From positions 70,384-122,093 of the forward strand of contig DHJC01000044.1 in NCBI GenBank assembly GCA_002404155.1: DNA of 51,710 nucleotides, read 5' to 3'. A model generated the notes under the pieces. That model ran no database searches and was not told the origin of the DNA. It worked only from the letters and a program-made list of their open reading frames with translations. Below are positions 44,034 through 51,710 of this stretch, in pieces (the stretch's first letter is position 1; the number at the start of each line of letters is the position of its first letter). Source of the DNA: Chloroflexi bacterium UBA4730 (GTDB taxonomy: Bacteria; Chloroflexota; Limnocylindria; P2-11E). A program made the translations under genes and the position numbers.

Positions 44034-45023
44034 ATGAGCACAATCACCGCCCGCGAGCGCGTGACTGGCGCGGTCCGCGGTGCTGTGCTTGATCGGCCGC
44101 CCTTCTCAGTCTGGCGGCACTTCTACCCGACCGAGAACGAGGGCCCTGCGGCACTCGTTGCAGCGACCGTCGAATGGACGACGCGCTTCGGCCTCGACCT
44201 GGTGAAGTACAACCCGCGGGCGCAGTACCACGCCGAGCCGTGGGGCACCCGCTACCGCTACGGCGGCGCTGAGCCACCCACGCTCGAGCGGTACGCGGTG
44301 ACCTCCGCTGACGGTTGGCAGCAGATCCGACGAAAGGGTCTTGCAGAGCCCGCGTTCACGGAGCTCCTCGACGGTCTGCGGGCGGTGCGGCGGAGGCTTC
44401 CCGACGTACCGCTGCTCGCGACCGTCTTCACCCCGCTTGGCGTGTGTGAGCGCCTCGCCGGCAGGGAGCGCGTCCGCACCGACCTACGCGGGCGGCCCGA
44501 TGACGTGCTCGGCGCGCTCGACGCGATCGCTGACACATTCTGCGATGTCGTGCGCGCGTGCTGCGACGTTGCTGACGGAATCTTCTACGCGACGACGTCC
44601 TGGGCCCAGCGCGATCTGCTCGACGATGCCTTGTTCGAGCGCTTCGCCCGCCCGTACGACCTGCGCGTGCTCAACGCGGCAGCCGGCGCACCGCTGAACC
44701 TCCTCCACATCTGCGGCCCACGCGCTCGGGTGCTCGATCTCGCGGTCGCGTACCCAGGAGTGGCGGCCGTGTCGTGGGACCCGCACCTTGATGGCAACCC
44801 CTCACTCGGTGCGTTCCGTGCCGCCGTGCCTGAGCGCGCCGCTGTGGGCGGCATCAGCAACCGCGCGCTGCTCGCTTCGGACCCCAGCGACGCGCGAGCG
44901 GACGCCGCTTCCGGCCTCGCGGCGACCGGCGGCCGGCGCTGGATTGTCGCAGGTGGCTGCACGATTCCACCCGAATCGCGGCCAGCCAACATCGCGGCCG
45001 CGCAGGCGGCGCTTCTCCGTTGA
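44034..45023 (+). CDS. Uroporphyrinogen decarboxylase (URO-D) family protein
   Basis: The 329-residue TIM-barrel protein has PFSVWRHFYPTENEG at the N-terminus, LLATVFTPLGVCERLAG, LNLLHICGPRARVLDLA and VAAVSWDPHL. It ends WIVAGGCTIPPESRPANI, the URO-D/MtbA-type layout. The HICG and GGCTIP cysteines recall corrinoid methyltransferase members rather than true HemE, so heme synthesis is not implied. ATG at 44034 with GGAG upstream is preferred to 43980. It overlaps the following fragment as TTGA. Confidence 0.83.
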   Translation: MSTITARERVTGAVRGAVLDRPPFSVWRHFYPTENEGPAALVAATVEWTTRFGLDLVKYNPRAQYHAEPWGTRYRYGGAEPPTLERYAVTSADGWQQIRRKGLAEPAFTELLDGLRAVRRRLPDVPLLATVFTPLGVCERLAGRERVRTDLRGRPDDVLGALDAIADTFCDVVRACCDVADGIFYATTSWAQRDLLDDALFERFARPYDLRVLNAAAGAPLNLLHICGPRARVLDLAVAYPGVAAVSWDPHLDGNPSLGAFRAAVPERAAVGGISNRALLASDPSDARADAASGLAATGGRRWIVAGGCTIPPESRPANIAAAQAALLR

Positions 45024-45469
45024 TTCGCAGGCCCTCGACGGCGACCTCTTCCTTGCAAAGCGCGGGGCTCATGCTCGCGCTGCTTGCGGTCGGGCTTGCC
45101 AGCATCGGATGGAGGGCCGCAGTTGCGGCCGCCATCCTCATTGAGAAGGCCCTCGCGCCGACCCCAGCCGTTGCGAAGGGGGCCGCGGTACTGCGTGTCA
45201 GCTTCGGGATCGCAGTCGCGACGATCCCGGCGGCTGCCCAGTTCGTGATGGGCGGGTCGCCCAGAATAGCCGCGGATGTGTCCTCGGTCGGATGCGCGCG
45301 ACCACGGTGCGGCTCCTGTGATCAGATGCGGCGGGTCACCGGGACACCGCCTAGCTTCGCTCGTAGCCCCAGCAGTGGGTCGTTCGGGTCAGCGGCCCAT
45401 CACCCGGTCCATCCGCTCAGCTGGCCTGGGTCGCGGGACTCCGGTGGCGATCGGGCCGTCGCGGCCTGA
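45020..45469 (+). pseudogene. 3' fragment of a DUF2182-like membrane protein gene
   Basis: Residues 14-75 (SAGLMLALLAVGLASIGW, AAVAAAILIEKAL, then another helix) resemble the C-terminal helices of DUF2182 proteins, with the N-terminal half and the conserved Cys missing. The frame after about 45260 is low-complexity. It begins in the uroD-like stop codon, but no ribosome binding site is visible. Probably a relic. Confidence 0.45.
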
Positions 45470-45482
45470 GTAATTCATAGAC

Positions 45483-45923
45483 GTGCTCCTGCGGTTCGCG
45501 CACGTCCTCCTTGCGATCGTCGCGATCGGCGCCAACCTCACCTACGCCCTGTGGCTGCGCATCGGCGAGCGCGACCCCGAGCACCTCGCCTACACCATCC
45601 GGGGCATCCGCGCGATTGACCGGCACGTGGCGAACCCGGCCTACGGACTACTGTTCGTCACCGGCCTGGCGATGGCCTTCGTCAACGGCATCCCGCTCAC
45701 CCAGGGCTGGCTGGTCGCCGCGCTCGCGCTCTATGTAGCCGCGGCGCTCGTGGGCTACTTCGTGTTCGGGCCCGTGGTCAGGCGGGAGCTTGCGGCGCTC
45801 GAGCGGGGCGGTGTGGACGACCCTGAATACCTCCGCTTCCGCGGTCGCGCGCGGCGGCTCGGGATCCTCACGACGACCGTGGTACTCATCATTCTCGCGC
45901 TGATGGTGACGAAGCCCGTCTAG
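45483..45923 (+). CDS. DUF2269-like integral membrane protein
   Basis: The 146-residue protein has four helices: LLRFAHVLLAIVAIGANLTY, PAYGLLFVTGLAMAFV, LVAALALYVAAALVGYFVFG and GILTTTVVLIILALMV. The RFAHVLLAI start and short polar loops recall DUF2269. The function is unknown. The start is GTG at 45483. Confidence 0.7.
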   Translation: MLLRFAHVLLAIVAIGANLTYALWLRIGERDPEHLAYTIRGIRAIDRHVANPAYGLLFVTGLAMAFVNGIPLTQGWLVAALALYVAAALVGYFVFGPVVRRELAALERGGVDDPEYLRFRGRARRLGILTTTVVLIILALMVTKPV

Positions 45924-46076
45924 CGAGCGCCTCCTTGCGCCGTCCGGCGGCGGGCGGCAGCACCGGTCCGGCCACCCAGCGGCGCCCACCGCAAACACCG
46001 CGACGGCGAGTCCGAATGCCGCGCGCCCGGGGGCGCCGGGGCTCGAAGAGTTGCTCCAGCGCGCGGAGGCGTTCCG

Positions 46077-46538
46077 CTAGTCAGCGGCGCCTGGCAGCCA
46101 GCGCGGCACGCGTTGCCGGTACGCGCGGTACTCGTCCCCGAAGATCCGCTCGAGCCGCCCCTCGTCCACGCGCACGCGCTCGCGGAAGCGCGCGAGCTGG
46201 CGCGCCCCGAGGAGGACCGCGAGCGGCGAGCACGTCGCTGCGGCCAGGCCGACGACGAAGAGCAGGTGCCCGAGGTACATCGGGTTCCGCGTGCGGCCGT
46301 ACGGACCGTCGGTGACGAGGCGCACCGGTGGGCGCGCCGCCCCGCGGCTACCGGCTCCCTGCGCGTCGCGATAGGAGCCGGCGTAGCGGTAGAGCCCGTA
46401 GCCCGCGGTGAGGAGCGGCAGCGCCCGCGGGTCCAGGCGCACGCGCCGCCGCACGACGGCATCGAAGAGGAGCACCGCGAGCGGAAAGAGGACGAAGGTC
46501 TGCCGCGGAGAGGATCCGAACATGCGTCGCACGGTCAC
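46077..46538 (-). CDS. Isoprenylcysteine carboxyl methyltransferase (ICMT)-like membrane protein
   Basis: The 153-residue protein has the family signature LVTDGPYGRTRNPMYLGHLL, with a preceding helix and a C-terminal E-R-x-F-G-D-E-Y-x-x-Y region that forms the SAM site. Bacterial homologues are PEMT/ICMT-like small membrane methyltransferases; substrates are usually unknown. The start is GTG at 46538 (3 bp from the tRNA-Phe scar) or ATG at 46523. Neither has a clear ribosome binding site, so the 5' end may have been altered by integration. Confidence 0.85.
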   Translation of the reverse strand: MTVRRMFGSSPRQTFVLFPLAVLLFDAVVRRRVRLDPRALPLLTAGYGLYRYAGSYRDAQGAGSRGAARPPVRLVTDGPYGRTRNPMYLGHLLFVVGLAAATCSPLAVLLGARQLARFRERVRVDEGRLERIFGDEYRAYRQRVPRWLPGAAD

Positions 46539-46540
46539 TG

Positions 46541-46584
46541 TGCCGAGGGCCGGAGTTGAACCGGCGACACATGGTTCTTCAGGT
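46541..46584 (-). other. tRNA-Phe 3' half, integration (att) scar
   Basis: On the minus strand: anticodon loop CTGAAGA (GAA, Phe), then ACCAT, variable GTGTC, a perfect T arm GCCGG-TTCAACT-CCGGC, and acceptor strand CCTCGGCAC. No D arm or 5' acceptor is present upstream. The 3' half of a tRNA, from the anticodon loop onward, is the typical attB core of tyrosine recombinases, and the integrase tail at 46599 reads toward it, ending 14 bp away. Confidence 0.75.
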
Positions 46585-46598
46585 GATGCGATACGGCA

Positions 46599-46826
46599 TC
46601 ATGCGAAACCCCGCGGCATCTTCGCGTCTCCTTTCGCCGGGGTGGTCGATGGGAGCGTAGACCGCGAAGGCGCCGCCCGCACCGTGTCCCGGTAGACCTT
46701 CGCGTAGCGGTCGATCGTGATGCTGACCTTCGCGTGGCGCATCACGCGCTGGATGACCTCAGGCCGCTTAAAGCGCGCGGCCATGATCGAGGCGGTCGAG
46801 TGGCGCAGGTCGTGCCTCAGCTCGCG
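46599..46826 (-). pseudogene. Integrase C-terminal fragment, relic 3 (adjacent to the tRNA-Phe scar)
   Basis: The frame encodes the catalytic HxxR segment (RHDLRHSTASIMAARFKR), the second His box (PEVIQRVMRHAKVSITIDRYAKV, with the nucleophile Tyr) and a tail of about 30 residues. This is the last third of a tyrosine recombinase, from a different subfamily than relics 1 and 2. The upstream ~250 residues are absent; at about 46820 the sequence becomes the 3' end of the MFS transporter gene. Confidence 0.75.
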
Positions 46827-48064
46827 TGAGCGATCGCCGTCCTGATCGTCGGAAGCGACGCGACGAGCACGGCCAGCGCGACCGTGACGAGCGCCGCCTC
46901 GGAGAGCCACGGGAGTGCACGGCCGTACCCGTAGATCCAGTTCGCAAGAAGCGGGCCGATGATCCGGCTGATCGATTGCATCGCCTGGCTCGCGCCCTGG
47001 ACCCGCCCCTGCATCGTCTGGTCAACTGCGCCTGAGATCAGCGCGCTGTTCGACGGCTCGAACAGACCGTCGCCGACGACGAAGAAAATGGTCGCCGCGT
47101 AAAGTAGCGCCGCGGACACGATCACCGCGGTGAGCGCGGCGAGCAGGAGCCCGACGACCCCGATCCCGAGTCCGAGCGTGGCGACGTTCGCCGCTCCGAG
47201 CCGCGGGAGGAGCTTGCGGACGAGGACGCCCTGCGTGAGCGCCGCGACGAAGCCAGCGACGAAGAGGAGCGTGCCGATATCGGACGCGCTCCAGCCGAAG
47301 ACGTCCTTGAGGTAGACGGGAGAGTTGCCCTCCATGCCGTTGAACGCGACGAAGAACACGAGCGCCGCGGCGAACAGTCGCCCGAGCGAGGGCACCGACA
47401 CGACCTTTTCGAATTGGGAGAAGGGGTTGAGCTCGGCGAGCCGGACGTTCGTGATCCGGCTGGCGGGGCCGAGGCTTTCGGGCAGTGCGACGTACCCCCA
47501 GAGCAGGTTGAGCAGGGTGATCCCAGCCGCGAGGTACAGCGGAGCGGCGATGCCAAGTCGCGCGCTGAAGCCACCAATCGGCGGGCCGAACATGAAGCCC
47601 AGCCCGGCTACCGCGCCGAGGATGCCGTAGTACTTGGCCCGCTCGGCCGGCTCGGTTACGTCGGCGACGTAGGCGAACGCGGTGCCGACGTTGCCCCCGG
47701 TCACGCCGTCGATGACCCGGCCGAGGAACAGGATCCACAGCGCACCGCCGATTCCGAGCAGGAGGTAGCCCACGATCGATCCGACAAGGCTCACCAGCAG
47801 GATCGGCCGCCGCCCGTAGCGATCACTAAGCGCACCCAGGCCCGGAGCGGCGAGGAACGAACACAACGCGTAGGAGGAGAGGAGCAGACCGACGACCAGA
47901 GCGACGGACTCGCGGCCAACGTACTCCGCGGCCAGGAACGGGAGGACCGGGATCAGGATGCTGAAGCCGGTGAAGCTGAGGAACACCGTCGCCGAGATGA
48001 ACGTCAGCTGCGCCGAGGTGGGCCGCTTCAACTCATCCTCCCCGGTCCGTCCGCTGGGAGACAT
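46817..48064 (-). CDS. MFS transporter (DHA1/TetA-like drug efflux type)
   Basis: In 415 residues and 12 predicted helices, the N-terminus FISATVFLSFTGFSILIPVLPFLA is followed by motif A GALSDRYGRRPILL. Loop 6-7 carries ELNPFSQFEKV, and the C-terminal helices include GTLLFVAGFVAALTQGVLVR. The overall layout matches TetA/MdtG-like proton-driven efflux pumps; the substrate is unknown. The start is ATG at 48064 or GTG at 48073. Its last residues (TIRTAIAHAS) overlap the start of integrase relic 3, so the 3' end of the gene is a recombination junction. Confidence 0.88.
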   Translation of the reverse strand: MSPSGRTGEDELKRPTSAQLTFISATVFLSFTGFSILIPVLPFLAAEYVGRESVALVVGLLLSSYALCSFLAAPGLGALSDRYGRRPILLVSLVGSIVGYLLLGIGGALWILFLGRVIDGVTGGNVGTAFAYVADVTEPAERAKYYGILGAVAGLGFMFGPPIGGFSARLGIAAPLYLAAGITLLNLLWGYVALPESLGPASRITNVRLAELNPFSQFEKVVSVPSLGRLFAAALVFFVAFNGMEGNSPVYLKDVFGWSASDIGTLLFVAGFVAALTQGVLVRKLLPRLGAANVATLGLGIGVVGLLLAALTAVIVSAALLYAATIFFVVGDGLFEPSNSALISGAVDQTMQGRVQGASQAMQSISRIIGPLLANWIYGYGRALPWLSEAALVTVALAVLVASLPTIRTAIAHAS

Positions 48065-48456
48065 CTCATTCACCAAGATAGGTTCTGACAGACGACTCCG
48101 TGAACCTGCGACCACCTGTCTGTGCCCGCCTGAGTGGCCCCCGGCGCCTCGCCGTGGGGGGCTTCCTCGGACTGATGTTGCTTGTGTGCATCGGCGACCG
48201 TGTCGTCTCGCGGGCCGGGAGCGCATAGCTCCAATAGTTGCGTCGCTTTGTCGTGATGGAGTGTCTCTCGAGGGAGCTCGGACGGATGGGCGAGCAGCCT
48301 CGTCGCGCGGAGTTTGGGTAGCCATCGGCGTGAACGGATGCGGTCACGTGCGGACCGCGGTGGAGTCGAGCTCATCGAATCGCGCCACACATGTCATCTT
48401 TCGATGACGGCCTTTCACAGCCTCTCGCGTTTTGCGCGCCTGGACACCAGCTTTAG

Positions 48457-48612
48457 CCCGCCAGCCGGAGCCACCTGCGCTCGTCCTGAACAAGCCGAGC
48501 TGTTACCACTTCCGCGTCTTTGAGTCCCGCGTTACCTCGATCCTCTCCGCGACCAGCGACGCGGTAACAATCGGCCACTGTTATGACATTTGAGCGTGGC
48601 TGCGCGGTAGAG
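48457..48612 (-). repeat. Dispersed ~155-bp repeat, copy D
   Basis: It is on the opposite strand from A-C. Read on its own strand it begins CTCTACCGCGCAGCCACGC and continues AACAGTGGCCGATTGTTACC, TCGCGGAGAGGATCG, CGCGGAAGTGGTAACAGCTCGG and the CTTGT/ACGAG hairpin. It ends GGCTCCGGCTGGCGGGCTA. It is nearly identical to copy C over the 3' half and to B over the 5' half. It separates the MFS and PfpI genes. Confidence 0.8.
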
Positions 48613-48741
48613 GTGTCAGAGCTGCGCTTCCTGCGCCGCCAGCATCTGCGAGAGCTGCATCGCGCAGGAACGCACGCCGGGTAAGGCCCTCGCGCATCAC
48701 GTCCGTCTACGAGCCGATTCGCCGCGACCTCAGCCCAGAGG

Positions 48742-49266
48742 CTACCTCGCGGCCGGCACCTTCTGGAGCAGCTTGAGGCCCTCGCGGATGAAGGCCGGAA
48801 GGTCTCCTGGCTGGCGCGACGTCACCAGATTGCGATCGACGACGACGTCCTGATCGACGACGTCCGCACCGAGCAGCTTGAGATCGCCCTGGATCGTCTT
48901 CCACGCCGTCAGGCGATGGCCCTTGTACGTGCCCGCAGTGATGAAGAGCTGAGGACCATGGCAGATCGCCATGACGGGCTTCTGCGTCTCGAAAAACGCC
49001 TTGACGAAGGCGACCGGCGCCTGCTGCGAGCGAAGCCGATCCGGCGAGAACCCACCTGGGATGAACAGCGCGTCGAACTGATCCGGGCTCACCTCGGCGA
49101 ATGCCTTGTCGACGACCGCCGTCTCTCTCCCCTTGTCGCCATTCAGCCCCTGACCGGCCTCCATGCCGACGATCGTGATCTCGTGGCCGGCCTGCTTCAG
49201 CGCGTCGTACGGCTGCTTGAACTCGGAGTCTTCGAATCCATTGGCGAGCACGCAGGCGACTCTCAT
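48742..49266 (-). CDS. DJ-1/PfpI family protein (type 1 glutamine amidotransferase-like)
   Basis: The 174-residue protein has the nucleophile elbow VMAICHGPQL (catalytic Cys), with the usual Glu near the N-terminus (ANGFEDSEF). An ALFIPGGFSPDRLRSQ strand-loop precedes the elbow. The form with intact Cys and Glu matches the PfpI/YhbO branch (protein or nucleotide deglycase, stress protection). ATG at 49266. Repeat D lies about 130 bp downstream. Confidence 0.92.
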   Translation of the reverse strand: MRVACVLANGFEDSEFKQPYDALKQAGHEITIVGMEAGQGLNGDKGRETAVVDKAFAEVSPDQFDALFIPGGFSPDRLRSQQAPVAFVKAFFETQKPVMAICHGPQLFITAGTYKGHRLTAWKTIQGDLKLLGADVVDQDVVVDRNLVTSRQPGDLPAFIREGLKLLQKVPAAR

Positions 49267-49495
49267 GGATGGACCCTCCAGCGACTCGGCGTTCGCAGTC
49301 CTACACCCTGCCGCCGCACGTCGAACATGACCAGTTTAGGGCCGCAATCGGGTTCCCCGGCGTGTAGCCAATCCCTTCACCGATATCTGATGGCAATTCG
49401 CGATCGCGACCTGGCCTATCTTTCCTTCCGATCGGCGCTGGTGAGCCGCGAGTCGGTAGCGGTCTCGCGTGCTTCGCCGGTCGCTGCGGGCCAGG

Positions 49496-50725
49496 CTAGA
49501 CGGATTGCTTCTGCTGATGACCGAACGGCGGATCGGGCGGCCGGAGGGAGTCGAGGATCTCGCGCACATCGAAGTCGGCCGCGGCAACGACGGCATCACC
49601 GGCCCCGTAATAGACGCGGATGCGGCGACCGTCATCGAACGGGACATGCCCGCAGGTGAACACGACGTTCGCCATGAGGCCGGCTCGCTCGTACGGCGCA
49701 CTCGGCATCAAGATGGGGTCATCGCTGCGCCCGAGCACGCGGGTCGGGTCGTCCCGATCGAGCAGCACTGCGCCCAGGGCATACCTGAGGTTCGCATCAG
49801 CCCCGTGATAGATCTCGAGCCAGCCCGAGGGGACAGCGAACGGAACCGTTCCCGCACCGGTCTGCCGTTCATCCCACTTCCCCTCGCGCGGCAGCACGAG
49901 TGGCCGATGGGCTCCCCACGGCAGCTTTGGGTCCGGCATCGCGATCCAGATGCCAAGGACGTGCCCGAAGGAGCTCGGCATCGGTCGGGTCAGTGCCATG
50001 TACCGCCCGTCCCGCTTCTCCGGGAAAAACGCGATGTCCTTCTGGTCGGGCGGCAGGAGCGCGCCGTGCTTCTCGAAATGTATGAAGTCGGTCGTCAGCG
50101 CCAGGCTGGGCGTGATCCCAACGCGCGAAACGGCGGTGTACGTGATGTGCCAGACACCGTCGATGCACGTCGCGCGCGGATCCTCGCACCCGTATTCCTC
50201 AAGGTCCGTCGACGCTACGATCGCCGCCTCCGGATCCACCGTGAAGTGGATCCCGTCGGTGCTGCGCGCGCACCGCAAATGGGACACCTGTGCCGGGAAC
50301 CTCACCGTCTTTTCGAGTTGCGGGTGCGTGAACTGCACCGACCGGGGATCGCTGACGTCTAGCCCCGGCAGATCCTTCGGCAGGTAGAGCGGGAGGTAGC
50401 CGAAGGATTCGCCTCCGGGGTCGCGTATGGCGATCGGGACGACATCCTCCTTCCGGTAACCGCGCGGCAGGGGCACGATTCTCGGATGTGGTCCCGAGAG
50501 GTCGAGCGTCTGTGCATCAGCGGGCGGATCGATGTCGCTGCGCGCTCGTTCGGCAACACGGAGCAGGAGCACGATCTCATCGCCGATCCGGGCCGCGGCT
50601 GGGTTGAGCACCGCCTGCACCTCGAATCCGGCCTGGAGTGGCGCAACGTCACGAGGTGCGAGCAGTGGGCCGTTGCCAACCCGCTTGCCGAGGGCCGTCG
50701 CGCCTGTCCGCTGAGCCGACTCCAT
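49496..50725 (-). CDS. GH130-like glycoside phosphorylase/hydrolase
   Basis: The ~409-residue five-bladed beta-propeller enzyme acts on beta-mannosides. The EEYGCEDPRATCIDGVWHIT segment carries the GH130 catalytic Asp. A RLGIW-like lipid-free N-terminus, TYTAVSRVGITPSLALTTD and the ending GWLEIYHGAD fit the family. The start ATG at 50725 (MESAQRTG) is preferred; the frame opens to 51013 but upstream is non-coding. Phosphorylase versus hydrolase activity is not decided here. Confidence 0.87.
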   Translation of the reverse strand: MESAQRTGATALGKRVGNGPLLAPRDVAPLQAGFEVQAVLNPAAARIGDEIVLLLRVAERARSDIDPPADAQTLDLSGPHPRIVPLPRGYRKEDVVPIAIRDPGGESFGYLPLYLPKDLPGLDVSDPRSVQFTHPQLEKTVRFPAQVSHLRCARSTDGIHFTVDPEAAIVASTDLEEYGCEDPRATCIDGVWHITYTAVSRVGITPSLALTTDFIHFEKHGALLPPDQKDIAFFPEKRDGRYMALTRPMPSSFGHVLGIWIAMPDPKLPWGAHRPLVLPREGKWDERQTGAGTVPFAVPSGWLEIYHGADANLRYALGAVLLDRDDPTRVLGRSDDPILMPSAPYERAGLMANVVFTCGHVPFDDGRRIRVYYGAGDAVVAAADFDVREILDSLRPPDPPFGHQQKQSV

Positions 50726-50960
50726 GCCGCCGATAGTAGGTAGGGGACGCGTCATCGGCTGGGGATGACCGAAGACGGCCACCGAGTCGTGAGCCGCGCG
50801 AAGGTGGGCGGCCTCGGACAGTCCGCGCGGAGTTCTTCCATGCGTCTGTGAACGGGCGCCGCATGACTCCGTTGAGAGTTGCTGGGCTGCTCGTTCTGGT
50901 GCTGCTGGCGGTCCTCGCGCTACGCATGGCGCTAATTGATTGATCTGCAACACCGCGACC
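50726..50960. other. Intergenic stretch upstream of the GH130 gene
   Basis: No long gene. It contains the candidate 26-codon hydrophobic ORF at 50863-50943 and otherwise nothing recognisable. Confidence 0.35.
50863..50943 (+). CDS. Candidate 26-residue membrane micropeptide
   Basis: ATG at 50863 opens MTPLRVAGLLVLVLLAVLAL, then RMALID and a TGA stop. A single leucine/valine-rich transmembrane helix makes up nearly all of it. An in-frame GTG lies 15 nt upstream. There is no clear ribosome binding site, so the call rests only on composition and compactness. Confidence 0.3.
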   Translation: MTPLRVAGLLVLVLLAVLALRMALID

Positions 50961-51217
50961 GCTACGGCCGCCCCGCAGCGGTCCAGCGCTGAGCCAGTCC
51001 GTTGCGATTGCACGCCGCGCGTCGGCCAGCATCATCCGACGGGCGCACTGCGCGTGTAAGGAGCTCTCGAGGCGGTCCTTCTCGCCGGCGTTCGGCTCGC
51101 CGCCGCGCGGCTCGGGCCACAGGTTGCCCGGGTCGCGCGAATCACCGCCGACCTCGAGCGGGATCAGGTGGTCCTCCTCGAAGTCAGCTCGGGGGCTTCC
51201 GCATACGGTCGCTGAGC
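50960..51217 (-). pseudogene. HNH-nuclease-like fragment lacking its N-terminus
   Basis: The frame reads FEEDHLIPLEVGGDSRDPGNLW followed by PEPRGG, a KDRLESSLHAQC helix and an ARRAIATDWL segment. It matches the C-terminal part of a common HNH-like family (DHLIPLE..G.....NLWPE...KDR.E..L). No start codon or upstream CxxC half remains; the frame is closed by a stop just before 51217. It lies between the GH130 gene and the second MCxxCGC gene. Confidence 0.55.
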
Positions 51218-51224
51218 GCGGCCG

Positions 51225-51395
51225 CTAGCCGATCTTGCCGCTCTTTTTCAGCGCTCGCGCGCCATCGTGGATGTTGTCGGCGGCCTTCTCAACCTCCATG
51301 TCGTGGCCCTTGGCCGCCGCTGTGAGGTCGCTCAAGGTGATGTCGGTGGGCTTGTGCCGCTCTTCGTTCTTACCGCAGCCACAGTTCATGCACAT
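51225..51395 (-). CDS. Small MCxxCGC protein, copy 2
   Basis: The 56-residue protein begins MCMNCGCGKNEERHKP and continues DITLSDLTAAAKG, then AADNIHDGARALKKSGK. The Cys motif and the NI/DL helix resemble the 34677 protein. The start is ATG at 51395 with GGAG 9 nt upstream. It may bind metal. The function is unknown. Confidence 0.75.
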   Translation of the reverse strand: MCMNCGCGKNEERHKPTDITLSDLTAAAKGHDMEVEKAADNIHDGARALKKSGKIG

Positions 51396-51686
51396 GACGT
51401 CGACTCCTTCGATTGAGTTGCGGCGATCCGCTTGACTCCCTTCGAAGGTAACCACGGGCTCAGCGCCGTTCATGACGGTGCCGTCATGAACGACCCGCCC
51501 TTCAAGCGCACAGAGCAGTTTCACACTCAGCGTGCGCTGGGTGCCAGTGCGGCAAGAGGAGGAACATGACCCTCATGCCGAAGGCAACGAACTCCGAGGA
51601 AGAGGCACAGACGGCGACCGCGCGACTGCGCTGCTCTCGGGGACCGTTCGTTTAGCCGGCGTACGCTGCACCAGGGAGTCACACCG

Positions 51687-51710
51687 ATGAAGCTGTTCCT
51701 GGACACCGCG
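51687..51710 (+). CDS. Transaldolase/fructose-6-phosphate aldolase-type gene, first eight codons only
   Basis: ATG at 51687 encodes MKLFLDTA, the near-invariant start of the small transaldolase/FSA family, whose Asp lies in the active site. GGAG precedes it by about 10 nt. The window ends here, so the rest cannot be checked. Confidence 0.6.

Noticed and set aside
46408..46695. Plus-strand frame containing GVEPATHGSSG
   Set aside because: This is the well-known false ORF produced by reading a tRNA 3' end in antisense; it supports the tRNA-Phe scar instead.

Overview
The window is high-GC bacterial DNA (about two thirds G+C by eye), densely coded, with many GTG starts and short or overlapping gene junctions. 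No rRNA, plasmid or phage-structural genes are visible. The gene set includes an Lhr helicase next to an Nei-type glycosylase, a DUF2277 protein, an LLM-class oxidoreductase, a sortase-like protein with an Ig-like N-terminal region, and a GH130 enzyme. This suggests a Gram-positive-like soil or groundwater lineage, most likely Chloroflexota (Limnocylindria-like) or an actinobacterial relative. That placement is inference; no rRNA is present to settle it.

Positions 1-34.9 kb look like ordinary chromosomal backbone: the ABC-F factor EttA (cut by the left edge), aminopeptidase N, a FAD oxidoreductase, MoaA, a secreted BNR protein, a coupled thioredoxin-fold/Rdx pair, a HAD hydrolase, an HtrA-like protease, a frameshifted histidine kinase, a DUF2277 protein, a small duplicated-unit protein with a tiny coupled upstream ORF, Nei and Lhr, an LLM oxidoreductase, an FKBP, an M3 peptidase, and a metabolic group at 22.7-27.7 kb (ThDP enzyme facing a small Cys/His protein, an aldehyde dehydrogenase and a second ThDP enzyme). 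Then come a beta-propeller lipoprotein, a frameshifted sortase-like gene that lacks the catalytic Cys, a beta-CASP RNase-like MBL protein, a Rossmann/LOG-like protein and a small MCxxCGC protein.

Positions 35-49 kb are different. Intact genes (GAF protein, methyltransferase, APH-fold kinase, a Lys-Pro repeat microprotein, cupin and hemerythrin, paired membrane proteins, a URO-D family protein, a DUF2269-like protein, an ICMT-like methyltransferase, an MFS transporter, a PfpI protein) are mixed with relics: the first ~35 codons of an ammonium transporter, truncated DUF1761-like and DUF2182-like genes, three integrase C-terminal tails, a tRNA-Phe 3' half acting as an attachment-site scar, and a degenerate tRNA 3' half. 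A dispersed repeat of about 155 bp occurs three times in full and once as its 3' half. I read this as a repeatedly invaded and eroded integration hot spot.

Positions 49-51.7 kb return to backbone: a GH130 glycoside phosphorylase/hydrolase, an HNH-like fragment, a second MCxxCGC protein, and the first eight codons of a transaldolase-type gene at the right edge. I found no CRISPR array and no recognisable defence operon. The most notable items are the dispersed repeat, the Lys-Pro microprotein, the MCxxCGC pair, the Cys-less sortase and the two-ThDP/ALDH cluster.
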